From DASPPK01 sp964399235 (lineage in GTDB: Archaea > Thermoproteota > Bathyarchaeia > Bathyarchaeales > Bathycorpusculaceae), in NCBI GenBank assembly GCA_964399235.1, contig CAYNQC010000002.1, forward strand, positions 7,599 to 71,598: a stretch of 64,000 bases of DNA. The letters run 5' to 3'. The notes below the pieces were generated by a model. The model was not told where the DNA came from. It saw only the letters and a program-made list of their open reading frames with translations, and did no database searches. How positions within the stretch are numbered: the first letter of the stretch is position 1; every line of letters begins with the position of its first letter. The translations under genes and the position numbers were made by a program. Positions 1 to 7,618 of the stretch are shown here, piece by piece.

Positions 1-78
1 TGGGTCCTCTATTCGATATCCATGCTCGAACAATTGCTCATCCAGGGGCGGGACGCACGCACCAACACGAATCTGCAT
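1..78 (-). CDS. Partial hypothetical protein (N-terminus only)
   Basis: An ATG at 78 opens 26 codons (beginning MQIRVGACVPPLDEQ) that run off the window edge. The start overlaps the stop of the upstream gene as TGATG, which suggests translational coupling in the leftward lysis-side operon. No family recognised; too little sequence to assign a function. Confidence 0.55.
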   Translation of the reverse strand, partial: MQIRVGACVPPLDEQLFEHGYRIEDP

Positions 79-338
79 CAGTTGAGCGACTCCTTGCGGT
101 AGAGTATGGACATGACGCGATTGAACAGTTCTTGAATGACTTCCAGAGCCGTCTCCCCCTCAAGTAGTCCGTCCTGCACCAACGCATCAACGTGCCCAAT
201 ACGGGCCACCAGGAGATTAACAGCATCCGGATCGGCCGAGCAAAACCCCCTGCTCTCAAACTGCTCAAGCACAGTTGCTGCCGGGTCCGAGAAGTCAATG
301 TTGAAGCTTTCCTCATCGCTGGACATGTTGACAATCAT
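78..338 (-). CDS. Small acidic hypothetical protein
   Basis: 86 residues, acidic N-terminus (SSDEESFNIDFSD) followed by a predicted mostly helical body. It overlaps the stop of the preceding gene by 4 bases and its own stop overlaps the next start, so it sits inside a tightly packed leftward operon beside the endolysin and holin-like genes. No motif recognised. Function unknown. Confidence 0.7.
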   Translation of the reverse strand: MIVNMSSDEESFNIDFSDPAATVLEQFESRGFCSADPDAVNLLVARIGHVDALVQDGLLEGETALEVIQELFNRVMSILYRKESLN

Positions 339-787
339 GGCGGCCCAGCCTCGTTGAGGTTGTTCATTACCGATGTGTTGAGGGTCAAATCGCCGCTGAG
401 CGCTCCTAGCGCATGCTGGAGATGGTAATCCGCCAGAGTCAACTGCTGCAGGCTAAGGTAGGTTTCCCTGCCGGCGCGATTCTGCTGTATGAGTCTGCTC
501 CAGTGATGGATTAACGCCGCCAGTACCGCCGCAGGATCAATCTTGTCTGGCCCGAGGTGGAGCTCTATGCCGTCTCGATGAGTGATGATCTTATATATCT
601 TTCCGTAGCCAATACCCTCCCCCTCGAGGGGGTCTTCACCATTCAGCACAAAACTTGGCATGGCATGAGTTTCGGTATCGTTGAGCCCTTCAAAAATAAG
701 CACGCCTCTTACCTCTTCACGATAATCATTAAGATCTTCCCAACGACGATACCGTAATTTACGGCCCAAAACAGTAAATGCGTCCAC
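335..787 (-). CDS. Hypothetical protein of the lysis-side operon
   Basis: 150 residues beginning MDAFTVLGRKLRYRRW, with a tyrosine- and basic-rich N-terminus, a charged middle and a helical C-terminal part. It is one base from the holin-like gene upstream and overlaps the next gene by 4 bases. No signal peptide, membrane segment or known domain is visible. Function unknown. Confidence 0.7.
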   Translation of the reverse strand: MDAFTVLGRKLRYRRWEDLNDYREEVRGVLIFEGLNDTETHAMPSFVLNGEDPLEGEGIGYGKIYKIITHRDGIELHLGPDKIDPAAVLAALIHHWSRLIQQNRAGRETYLSLQQLTLADYHLQHALGALSGDLTLNTSVMNNLNEAGPP

Positions 788-788
788 A

Positions 789-1031
789 TCACGGTTGCCG
801 ATCGCCCATTACCTTAACGGCGCCAGCCTCGATCGTCTTAACCCATTTCCTGCCAACCCAGATAGCTATCAGTGCCGACACTCCTGTGCCAAACCCCAGA
901 TAATCCGGGGGAGTGCCCTTGTAGGTGGCCCAGACAAAACCGGCTATCAGCGCCATCCAAGGGATAAACACCAGCGTTAGGGTGATGGATAGCAACCCAT
1001 CAGAATCGCGTAACCGAGGGATCAATCTCAT
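789..1031 (-). CDS. Two-helix membrane protein, candidate holin
   Basis: 80 residues with two hydrophobic segments (about residues 14-34 and 44-60) joined by a short polar loop (KGTPPDY), and a charged C-terminal tail. Small size, two membrane spans and position directly after the GH19 endolysin, whose stop it overlaps as ATGA, fit a holin that lets the endolysin cross the inner membrane. Holins share little sequence, so this rests on topology and context. It could instead be another small membrane protein. Confidence 0.6.
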   Translation of the reverse strand: MRLIPRLRDSDGLLSITLTLVFIPWMALIAGFVWATYKGTPPDYLGFGTGVSALIAIWVGRKWVKTIEAGAVKVMGDRQP

Positions 1032-1672
1032 GCCTTTTCTCCAGTGGCCTTACTTGCCAGGGTAGCTTTCCCCGGGGAGGTCTTGTAATAAGCCGACAGC
1101 CCCAGATTGTAGGCGTCTACAAAGCGTACCAGGCCGTGAATACCGCCGTTTACCTGCTTACGGGCGGATGACAGGCTCCCGTTATCAAGGGCGGTACTGA
1201 TCGCCGGCCAATGGTTGGTGACGAACCCGCATAAAATATGGGCGGCCGCTTCCGGGTCGCAAGCCAGCTCGGGTTTGCCTATCAGATCGATACTGAGCAG
1301 TTCGCCATAACGATCGTAGTTCTCCCTCCCAGTAAGCTGCACGAAGCCCCTGCCGGGGTATTTGGCGCCATCCCCTGGGTGGGTATTGCCAAGGTCGCTG
1401 CGGTTGTTGTAGAGGCTGTACGGCTCTCCCCCGGGCGGAGTGTTGTACTTGGAGATCATCTCCTTGATGGGCTCGAAGCCCTCGGTCTCGGCCCGGATCG
1501 TCGCCAGCACCACCAATGGGAACCGGTAATCCTCGATGTGCCCGCCCTCGATGGCGCGAATCACGATGGGGCCATACCTCTCGATCATGCGGGCCGACCG
1601 CGCCGTCTTGCCGGCCGACAGCGGAAACATGCCCTTGATAAAGGGGACGGATAGCCAGGGGAACTTAAACAT
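1028..1672 (-). CDS. GH19-type endolysin (chitinase-like muramidase)
   Basis: 214 residues resembling family 19 glycoside hydrolases, which phages use to cleave peptidoglycan glycan strands at lysis. Visible family features are an early FxxxxATIRAET segment with the catalytic-type Glu, YSLYNNRSDLGNTHPGDGAKYPGRGFVQLTGRENY in the middle (the GRGxxQLTGxxNY signature) and a C-terminal QVNGGIHG helix. The start at 1672 is chosen because its ATG lies inside the stop region of the upstream gene; an upstream in-frame start at 1729 would add 19 residues that only mirror that gene. No signal peptide, so release would need the neighbouring holin. Confidence 0.88.
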   Translation of the reverse strand: MFKFPWLSVPFIKGMFPLSAGKTARSARMIERYGPIVIRAIEGGHIEDYRFPLVVLATIRAETEGFEPIKEMISKYNTPPGGEPYSLYNNRSDLGNTHPGDGAKYPGRGFVQLTGRENYDRYGELLSIDLIGKPELACDPEAAAHILCGFVTNHWPAISTALDNGSLSSARKQVNGGIHGLVRFVDAYNLGLSAYYKTSPGKATLASKATGEKA

Positions 1673-2483
1673 CGGTAGGGTTGATATCCAGCAGGCCGCC
1701 CAACAGGACGGCATAATTAATGATGTCAATCAGGGTGTCATAGGCGCTCTCGTCATCAACCTCCAGCCCCGCGCAGTCATTGGCAATGTAGGTCTGCAGG
1801 CGGGCGATCTTATCCAGCATCCTGATCAGGATCCCTGTCCCCGCAGCAACCCCCAGGAGCTCGGCCGCCCTAAAGTTGCGATAGGGGTCGAAGGTGCCGC
1901 CATAGTCCCGGTTCTTTTTAATCAGCAATCTGCGGGCATTTTTTGCCATTGACCTGTGCCGATCGCGCAGACATTCCCCGGGGGCTTTTACCGGGACCGG
2001 AACCATCTCCGGATCCTCTGCCGCCGTCGTGGCCGCGTCCTCCTTGAGAGTGTTGAGATAGCGCTCCATTTTCGCCAGCATACTCGGATCACTCCAGGTC
2101 CAGGGCGGTGGGTCCGCCAAATCCTGCGCCTCTATGGCTTCCTTGACCGCAGGAGGAGGCTTGGTGGTCCAGACCTTATCCAAGTCGATTTTGGTGCCCG
2201 TAAAGAGCTCCGTGGCCTTGCCGTGCTTGATCTCAGTGTCTGTGATGCCTTGCTTGGGTGATGGCGCAGTTGGCGCTGCCGGCGGCTGATCGTCGATCAC
2301 GATAGGTGAGCCTAAATTGGGGGTGATGTACGGATCGGTAAGCTCTATGCTGGCATCCAGCTCGCCCTGCTTAAACTGTTCTGCGTAGGCGCTGCACTGT
2401 GCAACAAAAGCCTCGACCTTGGCCTTGGCTGCCTCGAGCTTGGCTTGATCCAGTTCGGGTACCTCGGGTTGGCGGTCTGTCAT
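1665..2483 (-). CDS. DUF1599-like (nucleotide-modification associated) protein
   Basis: 272 residues. The N-terminal half is Pro/Ala-rich and charged, probably disordered. The C-terminal ~100 residues (from ECLRDRHRSMAKN) contain KKNRDYGG and a helical stretch ending DTLIDIINYAVLLGGL, which resembles the DUF1599/Nmad1 all-alpha domain. That domain is common in phages and proposed to act in nucleotide or modified-base metabolism. The start at 2483 is preferred because a GAGGG ribosome site precedes it; longer in-frame starts overlap the previous gene. The exact reaction is not known from sequence. Confidence 0.75.
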   Translation of the reverse strand: MTDRQPEVPELDQAKLEAAKAKVEAFVAQCSAYAEQFKQGELDASIELTDPYITPNLGSPIVIDDQPPAAPTAPSPKQGITDTEIKHGKATELFTGTKIDLDKVWTTKPPPAVKEAIEAQDLADPPPWTWSDPSMLAKMERYLNTLKEDAATTAAEDPEMVPVPVKAPGECLRDRHRSMAKNARRLLIKKNRDYGGTFDPYRNFRAAELLGVAAGTGILIRMLDKIARLQTYIANDCAGLEVDDESAYDTLIDIINYAVLLGGLLDINPTDV

Positions 2484-2490
2484 AAAACCC

Positions 2491-2760
2491 TCAAGGAAAA
2501 ACGTTAAAGGGGAAGACTTCATAGAAGTCAGGATCGTCTGCCGGCGGCGGGCAAACACCAGTGACTGCTGCAGTAGGCTGTATTTCTTCAATCTGTACGT
2601 CGTCCTGTGGCCCAAACCTCCAAGGTCCTTCGTCCTGCATAAGCTCAAATACCCCACACTCAAGCTTCACCAAATGCACGCCGGGGTGTGCGCCCCTATA
2701 CCAAAAATCCATCCCTGTGGGGACTTCCTCAAATTTCACTGTCACCAGCTTACCGTCCAT
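2491..2760 (-). CDS. Small hypothetical protein
   Basis: 89 residues beginning MDGKLVTVKFEEVPTG, predicted mainly beta strand with a Pro-rich C-terminal third. It overlaps the preceding coiled-coil gene by 11 bases and is followed after 7 bases by the DUF1599-like gene. No family recognised. Confidence 0.65.
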   Translation of the reverse strand: MDGKLVTVKFEEVPTGMDFWYRGAHPGVHLVKLECGVFELMQDEGPWRFGPQDDVQIEEIQPTAAVTGVCPPPADDPDFYEVFPFNVFP

Positions 2761-3007
2761 CGTCTTCGCACTCCTCCAGCTCTGTCTCTAGCGCGGCGAT
2801 CTCATGGTTACACGCATCAATCTCGTTGCGCGCAGCAGTAAGCTCATCCTTTAGCCTCACTATCTCTTCCTCCTTTAACCTCACTAAGGCGATCAACTCT
2901 GCCGGGGTCATCAGCTCTATGGGCTTTGGGTATGGGATGGGTGCGTCGCTCTTTGGTTGAAAGTAGCGTGGCTCTCCGAAGTGTGATTCCGGTAGTGTCG
3001 ATGTCAC
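2750..3007 (-). CDS. Small coiled-coil protein
   Basis: About 85 residues. The C-terminal half has heptad spacing (RLKEEEIVRLKDELTAARNEI) typical of a coiled coil, ending in an acidic tail. A GTG at 3007 is chosen because AGGAGA lies 6 bases upstream. Internal ATG at 2911 would leave the coiled coil only. It overlaps an out-of-frame candidate gene (2844-3122). Function unknown; the coiled coil suggests oligomerisation. Confidence 0.55.
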   Translation of the reverse strand: MTSTLPESHFGEPRYFQPKSDAPIPYPKPIELMTPAELIALVRLKEEEIVRLKDELTAARNEIDACNHEIAALETELEECEDDGR

Positions 3008-3122
3008 GGGCAATCTCCTGTAGTTGGGCCATCACCTTCATGGCCTTTCGATGCTGGGGATAGCGGCCCCCACTGTTTGAATCGGTGCGAAACTCCAGGG
3101 TCAGGGTGAGCGTCCATATCAC
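2844..3122 (-). CDS. Possible small basic protein (overlapping frame)
   Basis: 92 residues starting at a GTG that overlaps the upstream stop as GTGA. The first ~45 residues (GGRYPQHRKAMKVMAQLQEIA) look like a real amphipathic protein, while the last half is basic, charged and overlaps the coiled-coil gene in another frame. A rival reading from the ATG at 3116 gives a 37-residue product that stops at the next start. One of the two is probably real; I cannot decide which. Confidence 0.4.
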   Translation of the reverse strand: MIWTLTLTLEFRTDSNSGGRYPQHRKAMKVMAQLQEIARDIDTTGITLRRATLLSTKERRTHPIPKAHRADDPGRVDRLSEVKGGRDSEAKG

Positions 3123-3283
3123 CTTCTTTCCTCGTCAGCATGCTTGAGGAGCTTCTGGGTCGTCTTCAGGGCCAGGGCCGCCTGGGTCCTCCCATCCGCC
3201 CGCTCCCCTTCTTTCTCGTACAGCATCACCAGGCTCATCCACAGTCTGAGTGCTGACTCCAAATCCTTCACTCGGTTGCTCAT
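3119..3283 (-). CDS. 54-residue helical protein
   Basis: A short frame starting ATG at 3283 (MSNRVKDLESALRLW) encodes an amphipathic helical peptide ending KLLKHADEERR. Its composition is much more protein-like than the overlapping C-terminal end of the 3135-3482 frame, which is Gly/Pro/Glu-rich there. The stop is coupled to the next start as GTGA. Function unknown. Confidence 0.6.
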   Translation of the reverse strand: MSNRVKDLESALRLWMSLVMLYEKEGERADGRTQAALALKTTQKLLKHADEERR

Positions 3284-3482
3284 CTGGAAACTCTCGATAG
3301 TCGCTGGCTACTGGCTTGACCTCGATATGACCGTAGTCATAGTGTTCGCACAGGTAGCCGACGTTCTTGTTGTTCAGCAGGCATCGCTCATGGATCCACC
3401 CTCCCCCAGGGAGGCAATAGTGAATGCAGTTGGCGCAGGCATTACCCACTATCCTGTGCGTCTCGATAATGGATGCATTCAT
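3135..3482 (-). CDS. Cysteine-containing small hypothetical protein
   Basis: 115 residues. The N-terminal ~55 residues carry CANCIHYCLP and later CLLN and LCEHY, six Cys in all plus His, consistent with a small metal-binding module. The C-terminal ~50 residues are low complexity and overlap the 54-residue helical gene, so only the N-terminal part may be under strong constraint. Function unknown. Confidence 0.55.
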   Translation of the reverse strand: MNASIIETHRIVGNACANCIHYCLPGGGWIHERCLLNNKNVGYLCEHYDYGHIEVKPVASDYREFPDEQPSEGFGVSTQTVDEPGDAVRERRGAGGWEDPGGPGPEDDPEAPQAC

Positions 3483-3636
3483 TGCTATCCAGATGGAAGA
3501 GGGCGCCCTGAATGGCGGCGATCGTCATCCGGTAACGCCGGTCATGGGCCAGGTAGACGAGGGCATGCACCAGCGCCGCCCGGGCATTTTCATAATTATC
3601 TTCGTCGCTTGGCTTGCTTTCGATGTCTTCCGTCAT
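3442..3636 (-). CDS. Small helical hypothetical protein
   Basis: 64 residues from ATG 3636 (MTEDIESKPSDEDNYENA), helical, with an ALVHALVYLAHDRRYR segment. The start overlaps the stop of the membrane-protein gene (3633) as ATGA; an upstream in-frame start at 3672 would only read through that gene. It overlaps the next gene by 41 bases. No family recognised. Confidence 0.6.
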   Translation of the reverse strand: MTEDIESKPSDEDNYENARAALVHALVYLAHDRRYRMTIAAIQGALFHLDSNECIHYRDAQDSG

Positions 3637-3821
3637 CTTAATATCCCCGTAAATAGATAACCAGTCACCCACCAGATGGCAGCCACGTAGATAGCCCAGC
3701 CAACCAGGGTCATCAAGCCCCTAACCGCCTGCCTGCCCAGACTCCCCCAGTGGGACTGATGGCAGGTTTTGCAGGGCGGGCGGATGGGGACCACCTTTCT
3801 GTTACGGACTGGCTCGCTCAC
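3633..3821 (-). CDS. Small single-span membrane protein
   Basis: 62 residues: a basic N-terminus with CKTC and a hydrophobic stretch LMTLVGWAIYVAAIWWVTGY near the C-terminus that would span the membrane once. Coupled by 4-base overlaps to both neighbours. Location far from the endolysin argues against calling it a lysis protein; function unknown. Confidence 0.6.
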   Translation of the reverse strand: MSEPVRNRKVVPIRPPCKTCHQSHWGSLGRQAVRGLMTLVGWAIYVAAIWWVTGYLFTGILR

Positions 3822-4111
3822 GTCTGACTCACTGACTGGCTTGGAACTAATCTCAGTATATTGGGTGAACTGGATTTGAACAGATGCGAGGTCCTTGGCC
3901 AGTAATGCTTGCCGGCCGCCCGCACCACATAGCTGCGCTCAGATCTAACCCCCCCGATACCATTGGTATAAAGGTCAGGGAACAGCTCCTTGCAGGGCAT
4001 GATGCCCGGGGGGACCACCTGCATGACAACCCCACTCTTGGCGATGGTGGTGCCCTTGGCCTGGCTCTCCCACTCCACTCGGTCCAGCAGATTGAAGGGC
4101 TTACGCATCAT
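3818..4111 (-). CDS. Hypothetical protein
   Basis: 97 residues beginning MMRKPFNLLDRVEW, predicted beta-rich with several Val/Tyr strands, then a basic tail. The pattern LLDRVEWxSQxKGTTxxKxGVVMQVVP resembles small KOW-like beta barrels, but the match is too weak to name. Overlaps both neighbours by 4 bases within the operon. Confidence 0.65.
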   Translation of the reverse strand: MMRKPFNLLDRVEWESQAKGTTIAKSGVVMQVVPPGIMPCKELFPDLYTNGIGGVRSERSYVVRAAGKHYWPRTSHLFKSSSPNILRLVPSQSVSQT

Positions 4112-4521
4112 AACGTCTCTTGTATCAGTGTCTTAAGTAGCGATGTTGCATATGGAAACTCTACTGACATTCCATGCATAATATATTCCGCAAAGTCGGC
4201 CAGAACCCGGCAGTGCAAGTAATGGGCGCCATGCGCCTCGATGGCCTCGCGAGTGACGGCATCCATGAGCCCCGTTGAGGGGCATGTAGAGGCGGCCTGT
4301 AGCCAGCAGGTAACCAGCTTAGGGTCACCGGTAAAGTCGCTCAGAATGATCACCAGCTTGAGCAGTTCATAGTCAGCGATGCAGTCGAAGCCCGGCTGTT
4401 CGTAGTACGCTTCTCGGTACTGCAAAATGCCATCACCCTCCAGGAGGATATTAGGCTGCAGCTTACCAGCCTTGTGGAGACGCTGAATGTCCTCGATGAC
4501 ATGATCAATAACTTTCCGCAT
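4108..4521 (-). CDS. Hypothetical alpha-helical protein
   Basis: 137 residues from ATG 4521 (MRKVIDHVIEDIQRL). Helical throughout, with His/Cys residues in the C-terminal half (EAHGAHYLHCRVLADFAEYIMHG). A longer frame to 4566 only reads into the upstream winged-helix gene. No known family seen. It follows a DNA-binding gene and precedes small unknown genes. Confidence 0.65.
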   Translation of the reverse strand: MRKVIDHVIEDIQRLHKAGKLQPNILLEGDGILQYREAYYEQPGFDCIADYELLKLVIILSDFTGDPKLVTCWLQAASTCPSTGLMDAVTREAIEAHGAHYLHCRVLADFAEYIMHGMSVEFPYATSLLKTLIQETL

Positions 4522-4909
4522 TCCGGCCCTCCTCGGTGAGCGAATAATGAGCAGATCTTTTTCCAAAACCAGCCCGCCTGTTAGCTAAATTACGTATCTT
4601 CATTTCCTTCCTGAGCAGCCCAAGGCTAACCAATTCATTACAGCGCCTGATCATGATGTCCTTTTGCATACCCAGAACCTCCTTGAAGTCGTTATGAGTC
4701 AACTCCCTGTCTGGATCGTCATGCAAGGCCGATAAGATGCGTCTGTGGGACCTGATCAGCCTGCCCTGGTAGCGGTCCATCAAGGTGGGCGTTGGTGGTA
4801 TGTAGGTCAGGTACCCAAACTGCGGGCCGGCCGCAGCGACCAGACCGGGGTCCTCACCACCGACCAAAAACCCCCGGTAACTGCCAGGCCCATCGTGAAC
4901 CTGGAGCAT
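4505..4909 (-). CDS. Winged-helix DNA-binding protein
   Basis: 134 residues. The C-terminal ~75 residues read as a winged helix: a helix RRILSALHDD, a turn with LTHNDFKEVLGMQKDIMIRRCNELVSLGLLRKE (recognition-helix region) and a beta wing ending SAHYSLTEEGR, as in MarR/ArsR-like phage regulators. The N-terminal ~45 residues are Gly/Pro-rich. Likely a transcriptional regulator or a DNA-binding accessory for replication; the target is unknown. Confidence 0.6.
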   Translation of the reverse strand: MLQVHDGPGSYRGFLVGGEDPGLVAAAGPQFGYLTYIPPTPTLMDRYQGRLIRSHRRILSALHDDPDRELTHNDFKEVLGMQKDIMIRRCNELVSLGLLRKEMKIRNLANRRAGFGKRSAHYSLTEEGRNAESY

Positions 4910-4911
4910 GC

Positions 4912-5937
4912 TCAGTGATTGCGCTTATCGCGCTCACGGATGCCCTGCTCACGTAATTCAATGATCATTTGCCGGCTCTCTTCAATGTCCCGTCGCGTGT
5001 AGGCGCCAAACAGCTCAACTCGTTTTTCTTTGGGAATCTCATAGATCAGTTCTGATAGCGGCCGGAGATGTTTCATTGGTTCTTTATTCAAGAAACCCTG
5101 GATGGCGCGCTGAATACGCAGGGAGGCATCCGCTATCTCGGAGTTGCCACGATTAGATCCACGGGCCTTGACCAGCCACTCTGCCAGACGCACTGCCGCA
5201 AAGTCTTGTGGCCCCATGATCTCGGTCAGCACCAAGGCCCGGCAGAATTCGAGCAGCCTCTGCGGATCCGCCCCGTTGAGATGGGCCAGCATGATGTTGT
5301 AGCGGACATTGGCATGGGATAGGTAACGCTTAGTGGTCCGCATCGCCCCAGCGACAAACATCAGCGACTCCTTGATGGGTTCTGCGGCCAGCCGTTGTTC
5401 CCCTGTGCTGAGTTTGCGATTGCGATAGATCATCGTGAGGATGGACAGGCAGTTAGGCTTCAGCCAGTGCTCCACTCCTGCGCGAGCATCCGCTATCTCA
5501 ATCATATCCTCCCGGGTACGATTCCAACCGGTGTCGATCTTGTCTATTGTTGATGGATTGGCGTTGTAAGCGATCGCTAACCTGAATCGGTTGTCCTGGC
5601 TCGCTCCAACCGCCAAGCGGTGCTGGCCATCGATGAGCAACCCAGTGGTATCGAAGGCGATGGGTTGGTGCGTCAGGTCGAACTGCCCGCTCGCAAACAT
5701 TCTCTCGAAAAAGAGGTATGAGGCTGGCTTGAGTGTGCGATTAAATCTGTTAAGGGTTAAAAAGTACCTGGCGACCTCCGGTGTGATCTCCCGCACCACA
5801 AAGTACAGGTCTTTCCTGGAGGGGTCATTCCCGATATTCCCTACCCGTGGATGAAACATTTCTTCGGTGGGAATAGCGTAGTTCTCCTCCTCGGTTCCGG
5901 TGATTCTCTTTGCCCGCATATCATCAATCTTGTTCAT
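4912..5937 (-). CDS. DGQHR-motif (ParB/DndB-like) phage protein
   Basis: 341 residues. The block FASGQFDLTHQPIAFDTTG followed by LLIDGQHRLA is the DGQHR signature shared by ParB-like nuclease/DndB-type proteins; the rest is helical. Phage members are common but their roles are unproved; proposed functions are DNA binding or nucleotide hydrolysis. ATG 5937 is chosen over an upstream start because GGAGATG precedes it and it overlaps the upstream stop as ATGA. It could serve replication or partition-like functions, given the replication genes upstream in the same operon. Confidence 0.72.
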   Translation of the reverse strand: MNKIDDMRAKRITGTEEENYAIPTEEMFHPRVGNIGNDPSRKDLYFVVREITPEVARYFLTLNRFNRTLKPASYLFFERMFASGQFDLTHQPIAFDTTGLLIDGQHRLAVGASQDNRFRLAIAYNANPSTIDKIDTGWNRTREDMIEIADARAGVEHWLKPNCLSILTMIYRNRKLSTGEQRLAAEPIKESLMFVAGAMRTTKRYLSHANVRYNIMLAHLNGADPQRLLEFCRALVLTEIMGPQDFAAVRLAEWLVKARGSNRGNSEIADASLRIQRAIQGFLNKEPMKHLRPLSELIYEIPKEKRVELFGAYTRRDIEESRQMIIELREQGIRERDKRNH

Positions 5938-6296
5938 ACAACATCTCCGCACTGCTGTTTTAGGTTGGGCAATGTAACGGTCACCAGCCGCTCATATGCC
6001 TCTTGGTTATGCTCCTGCAAGATGGGGGCTAAACGCTCCAAGGCATCAATATTGTCCAGCATGTACCGCATATTGATGACCTGGTCCTCGCGCATGGCGG
6101 GGTCTTTCGCTCCGCTGTATTTGTAGCTCCACGCCTTCATGGCGGCGATCTTGCACTGTCCCTGGTAAATCTTTCCTGTTGCCCTCTCGATCCGCTCCCA
6201 GGTCACAACCCCATCCTTGATGTCGACCACGGTACGTTTTAGCCCCGACAGATTCCGATAGCTGTTCCCGATCAGAATTAAGAATTTCGCGCCCAT
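5934..6296 (-). CDS. Hypothetical protein
   Basis: 120 residues from ATG 6296, which has GGTGGAG directly upstream. Mixed alpha/beta N-terminus (FLILIGNSYRNLSGLKRTVVDI) with a helical C-terminal half containing ALERLAPILQEHNQEAYERL. Overlaps the DGQHR gene by 4 bases. No family recognised. Confidence 0.65.
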   Translation of the reverse strand: MGAKFLILIGNSYRNLSGLKRTVVDIKDGVVTWERIERATGKIYQGQCKIAAMKAWSYKYSGAKDPAMREDQVINMRYMLDNIDALERLAPILQEHNQEAYERLVTVTLPNLKQQCGDVV

Positions 6297-6338
6297 TTCT
6301 CCACCCACTATAAACTGTTATTCAGAATCTGAGCAAGC

Positions 6339-6593
6339 TCAGAATTGTGCCTCCCGATAACGCCGGCGTTGCTCCATTTTTGCATCATGATTTCTATGCA
6401 TAAATACAACCACCACCATCCTGCGCACCAATGGCTGCCACTCTTCTGGGGTGACCTTCCCCAATGCTGTCCGGCGATCCTCCACGCTCTCCAGCGCGCA
6501 TATCTCGGCAACCCAATGCCTCGGGGCTTTGCTGCCCAGGTTGGAGCCTGGCGGGGATTTGTGGGCGGCCGGCGGGGTGTATTTCTTTTTCAT
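6339..6593 (-). CDS. Small basic hypothetical protein
   Basis: 84 residues from ATG 6593 (MKKKYTPPAAHKSPPG). Basic, Pro-rich N-terminus, then a helical body ending KMEQRRRYREAQF. The start overlaps the stop of the preceding small gene. Upstream in-frame codons only mirror the neighbour. Net positive charge may suggest nucleic-acid binding, but there is no motif. Confidence 0.6.
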   Translation of the reverse strand: MKKKYTPPAAHKSPPGSNLGSKAPRHWVAEICALESVEDRRTALGKVTPEEWQPLVRRMVVVVFMHRNHDAKMEQRRRYREAQF

Positions 6594-6772
6594 GCCGGGG
6601 CTACCTCGAAGAAGAGGCCGACCCCTAGAATGGTGATGGTAATCAAGCGCCGGTGCGCCCATGGCTGACGCAACACCTTCACGCTGAACACATTGTGGTG
6701 CCTGAAAATGTGCGTCCACATTCCAGGAGTCCACAGATTAACCTGTCCCAGGTACCTAAAACGCATCTTCAT
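6590..6772 (-). CDS. 60-residue hypothetical protein with hydrophobic C-terminus
   Basis: From ATG 6772, behind GGAG, the frame reads MKMRFRYLGQVNLW and ends with a hydrophobic LITITILGVGLFFEVAPA stretch. It overlaps the previous gene's end and is coupled to the next start. ATGs at 6775 and 6766 are alternative starts. Possibly a small membrane-associated peptide. Confidence 0.5.
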   Translation of the reverse strand: MKMRFRYLGQVNLWTPGMWTHIFRHHNVFSVKVLRQPWAHRRLITITILGVGLFFEVAPA

Positions 6773-7031
6773 CATCGGTCTCCACGTAGCCCCGCATGGC
6801 TGGATCCTGCACGCGCTTGGGTCCGTGTTTGGGTGGGTACATGTCCTCCAGCTTGACTCCGCACTGGTGCATAGCCTCGCGCCAGCGCTCCTCGCATTCC
6901 TCGGTCCAGCCGTATTCAGCCAGGAAGCGCATATCGATGTCATACAGGGATTCCCCGTTCTCGATAGCCTCATTGATCGCCTGGGTGTACAGGGGGCCAT
7001 AGGGGATGGCGCGGCGAGGATCCATGTTCAT
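6756..7031 (-). CDS. Small hypothetical protein
   Basis: 91 residues from ATG 7031, which overlaps the membrane-protein stop as ATGA. Aromatic and acidic, with YGWTEECEERWREAMHQCGV and an acidic C-terminus (ETDDEDAF). Helical prediction. No family recognised. Confidence 0.6.
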   Translation of the reverse strand: MNMDPRRAIPYGPLYTQAINEAIENGESLYDIDMRFLAEYGWTEECEERWREAMHQCGVKLEDMYPPKHGPKRVQDPAMRGYVETDDEDAF

Positions 7032-7618
7032 GTGACTACCCCAAACACCCACAGACTAACCAACAGCCCAAGTATGGCGCCCCTGATAGCCTCGTGAGTG
7101 TCATACCACCAGCCAACCATAGTCGGGTTTTTGGCGGACCTTAACATGCCCCGCTTGGTAATCATCGCCGCCGTTACTAAGCTGATGGGAATTGAGATCA
7201 TGCTGATCAGTGCGGCCTTAACGTTTAACAACAGGCAGGGCGCCGTACACCCACCCCAAATGAGCCCCCGCACCACAACAGACGCAAAGGGCCTCTGCGG
7301 GAGAGAGCCAAACTGCCACCATTCCTTGTTGAGAGATTGGACCTGGCCACGGAAATAATCTCCAAAGGGGACGGCCCAGCCGATGCTGATGCCCGCCGTA
7401 AAGCAAAGGGTGTACATTGCCAGGAAATATAGATTCGATAGGCCGGTCTCATCGCCCCCCGCCGCCACCACCACTAATCCGCCCCCGACAGCCATCCCAT
7501 AGAGCACCTGGAAAAGCGCTTTGGTGCCCGGCAGATAGCCGCTGCCGCGAAACCTATCCAGGGTGGAGCAGGCAATGGTAAAAACTAAGCAAAACAACGT
7601 ATAAAGTAGGATTTTCAT
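7028..7618 (-). CDS. Multi-span membrane protein
   Basis: 196 residues with about five hydrophobic segments (roughly residues 3-19, 36-54, 65-85, 112-150, 176-194) and an N-terminus resembling a signal anchor. Placed between the replication genes and small unknown genes, with 4-base overlaps on both sides. Not a recognised holin or transporter. A superinfection-exclusion or host-envelope role is possible but unsupported. Confidence 0.65.
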   Translation of the reverse strand: MKILLYTLFCLVFTIACSTLDRFRGSGYLPGTKALFQVLYGMAVGGGLVVVAAGGDETGLSNLYFLAMYTLCFTAGISIGWAVPFGDYFRGQVQSLNKEWWQFGSLPQRPFASVVVRGLIWGGCTAPCLLLNVKAALISMISIPISLVTAAMITKRGMLRSAKNPTMVGWWYDTHEAIRGAILGLLVSLWVFGVVT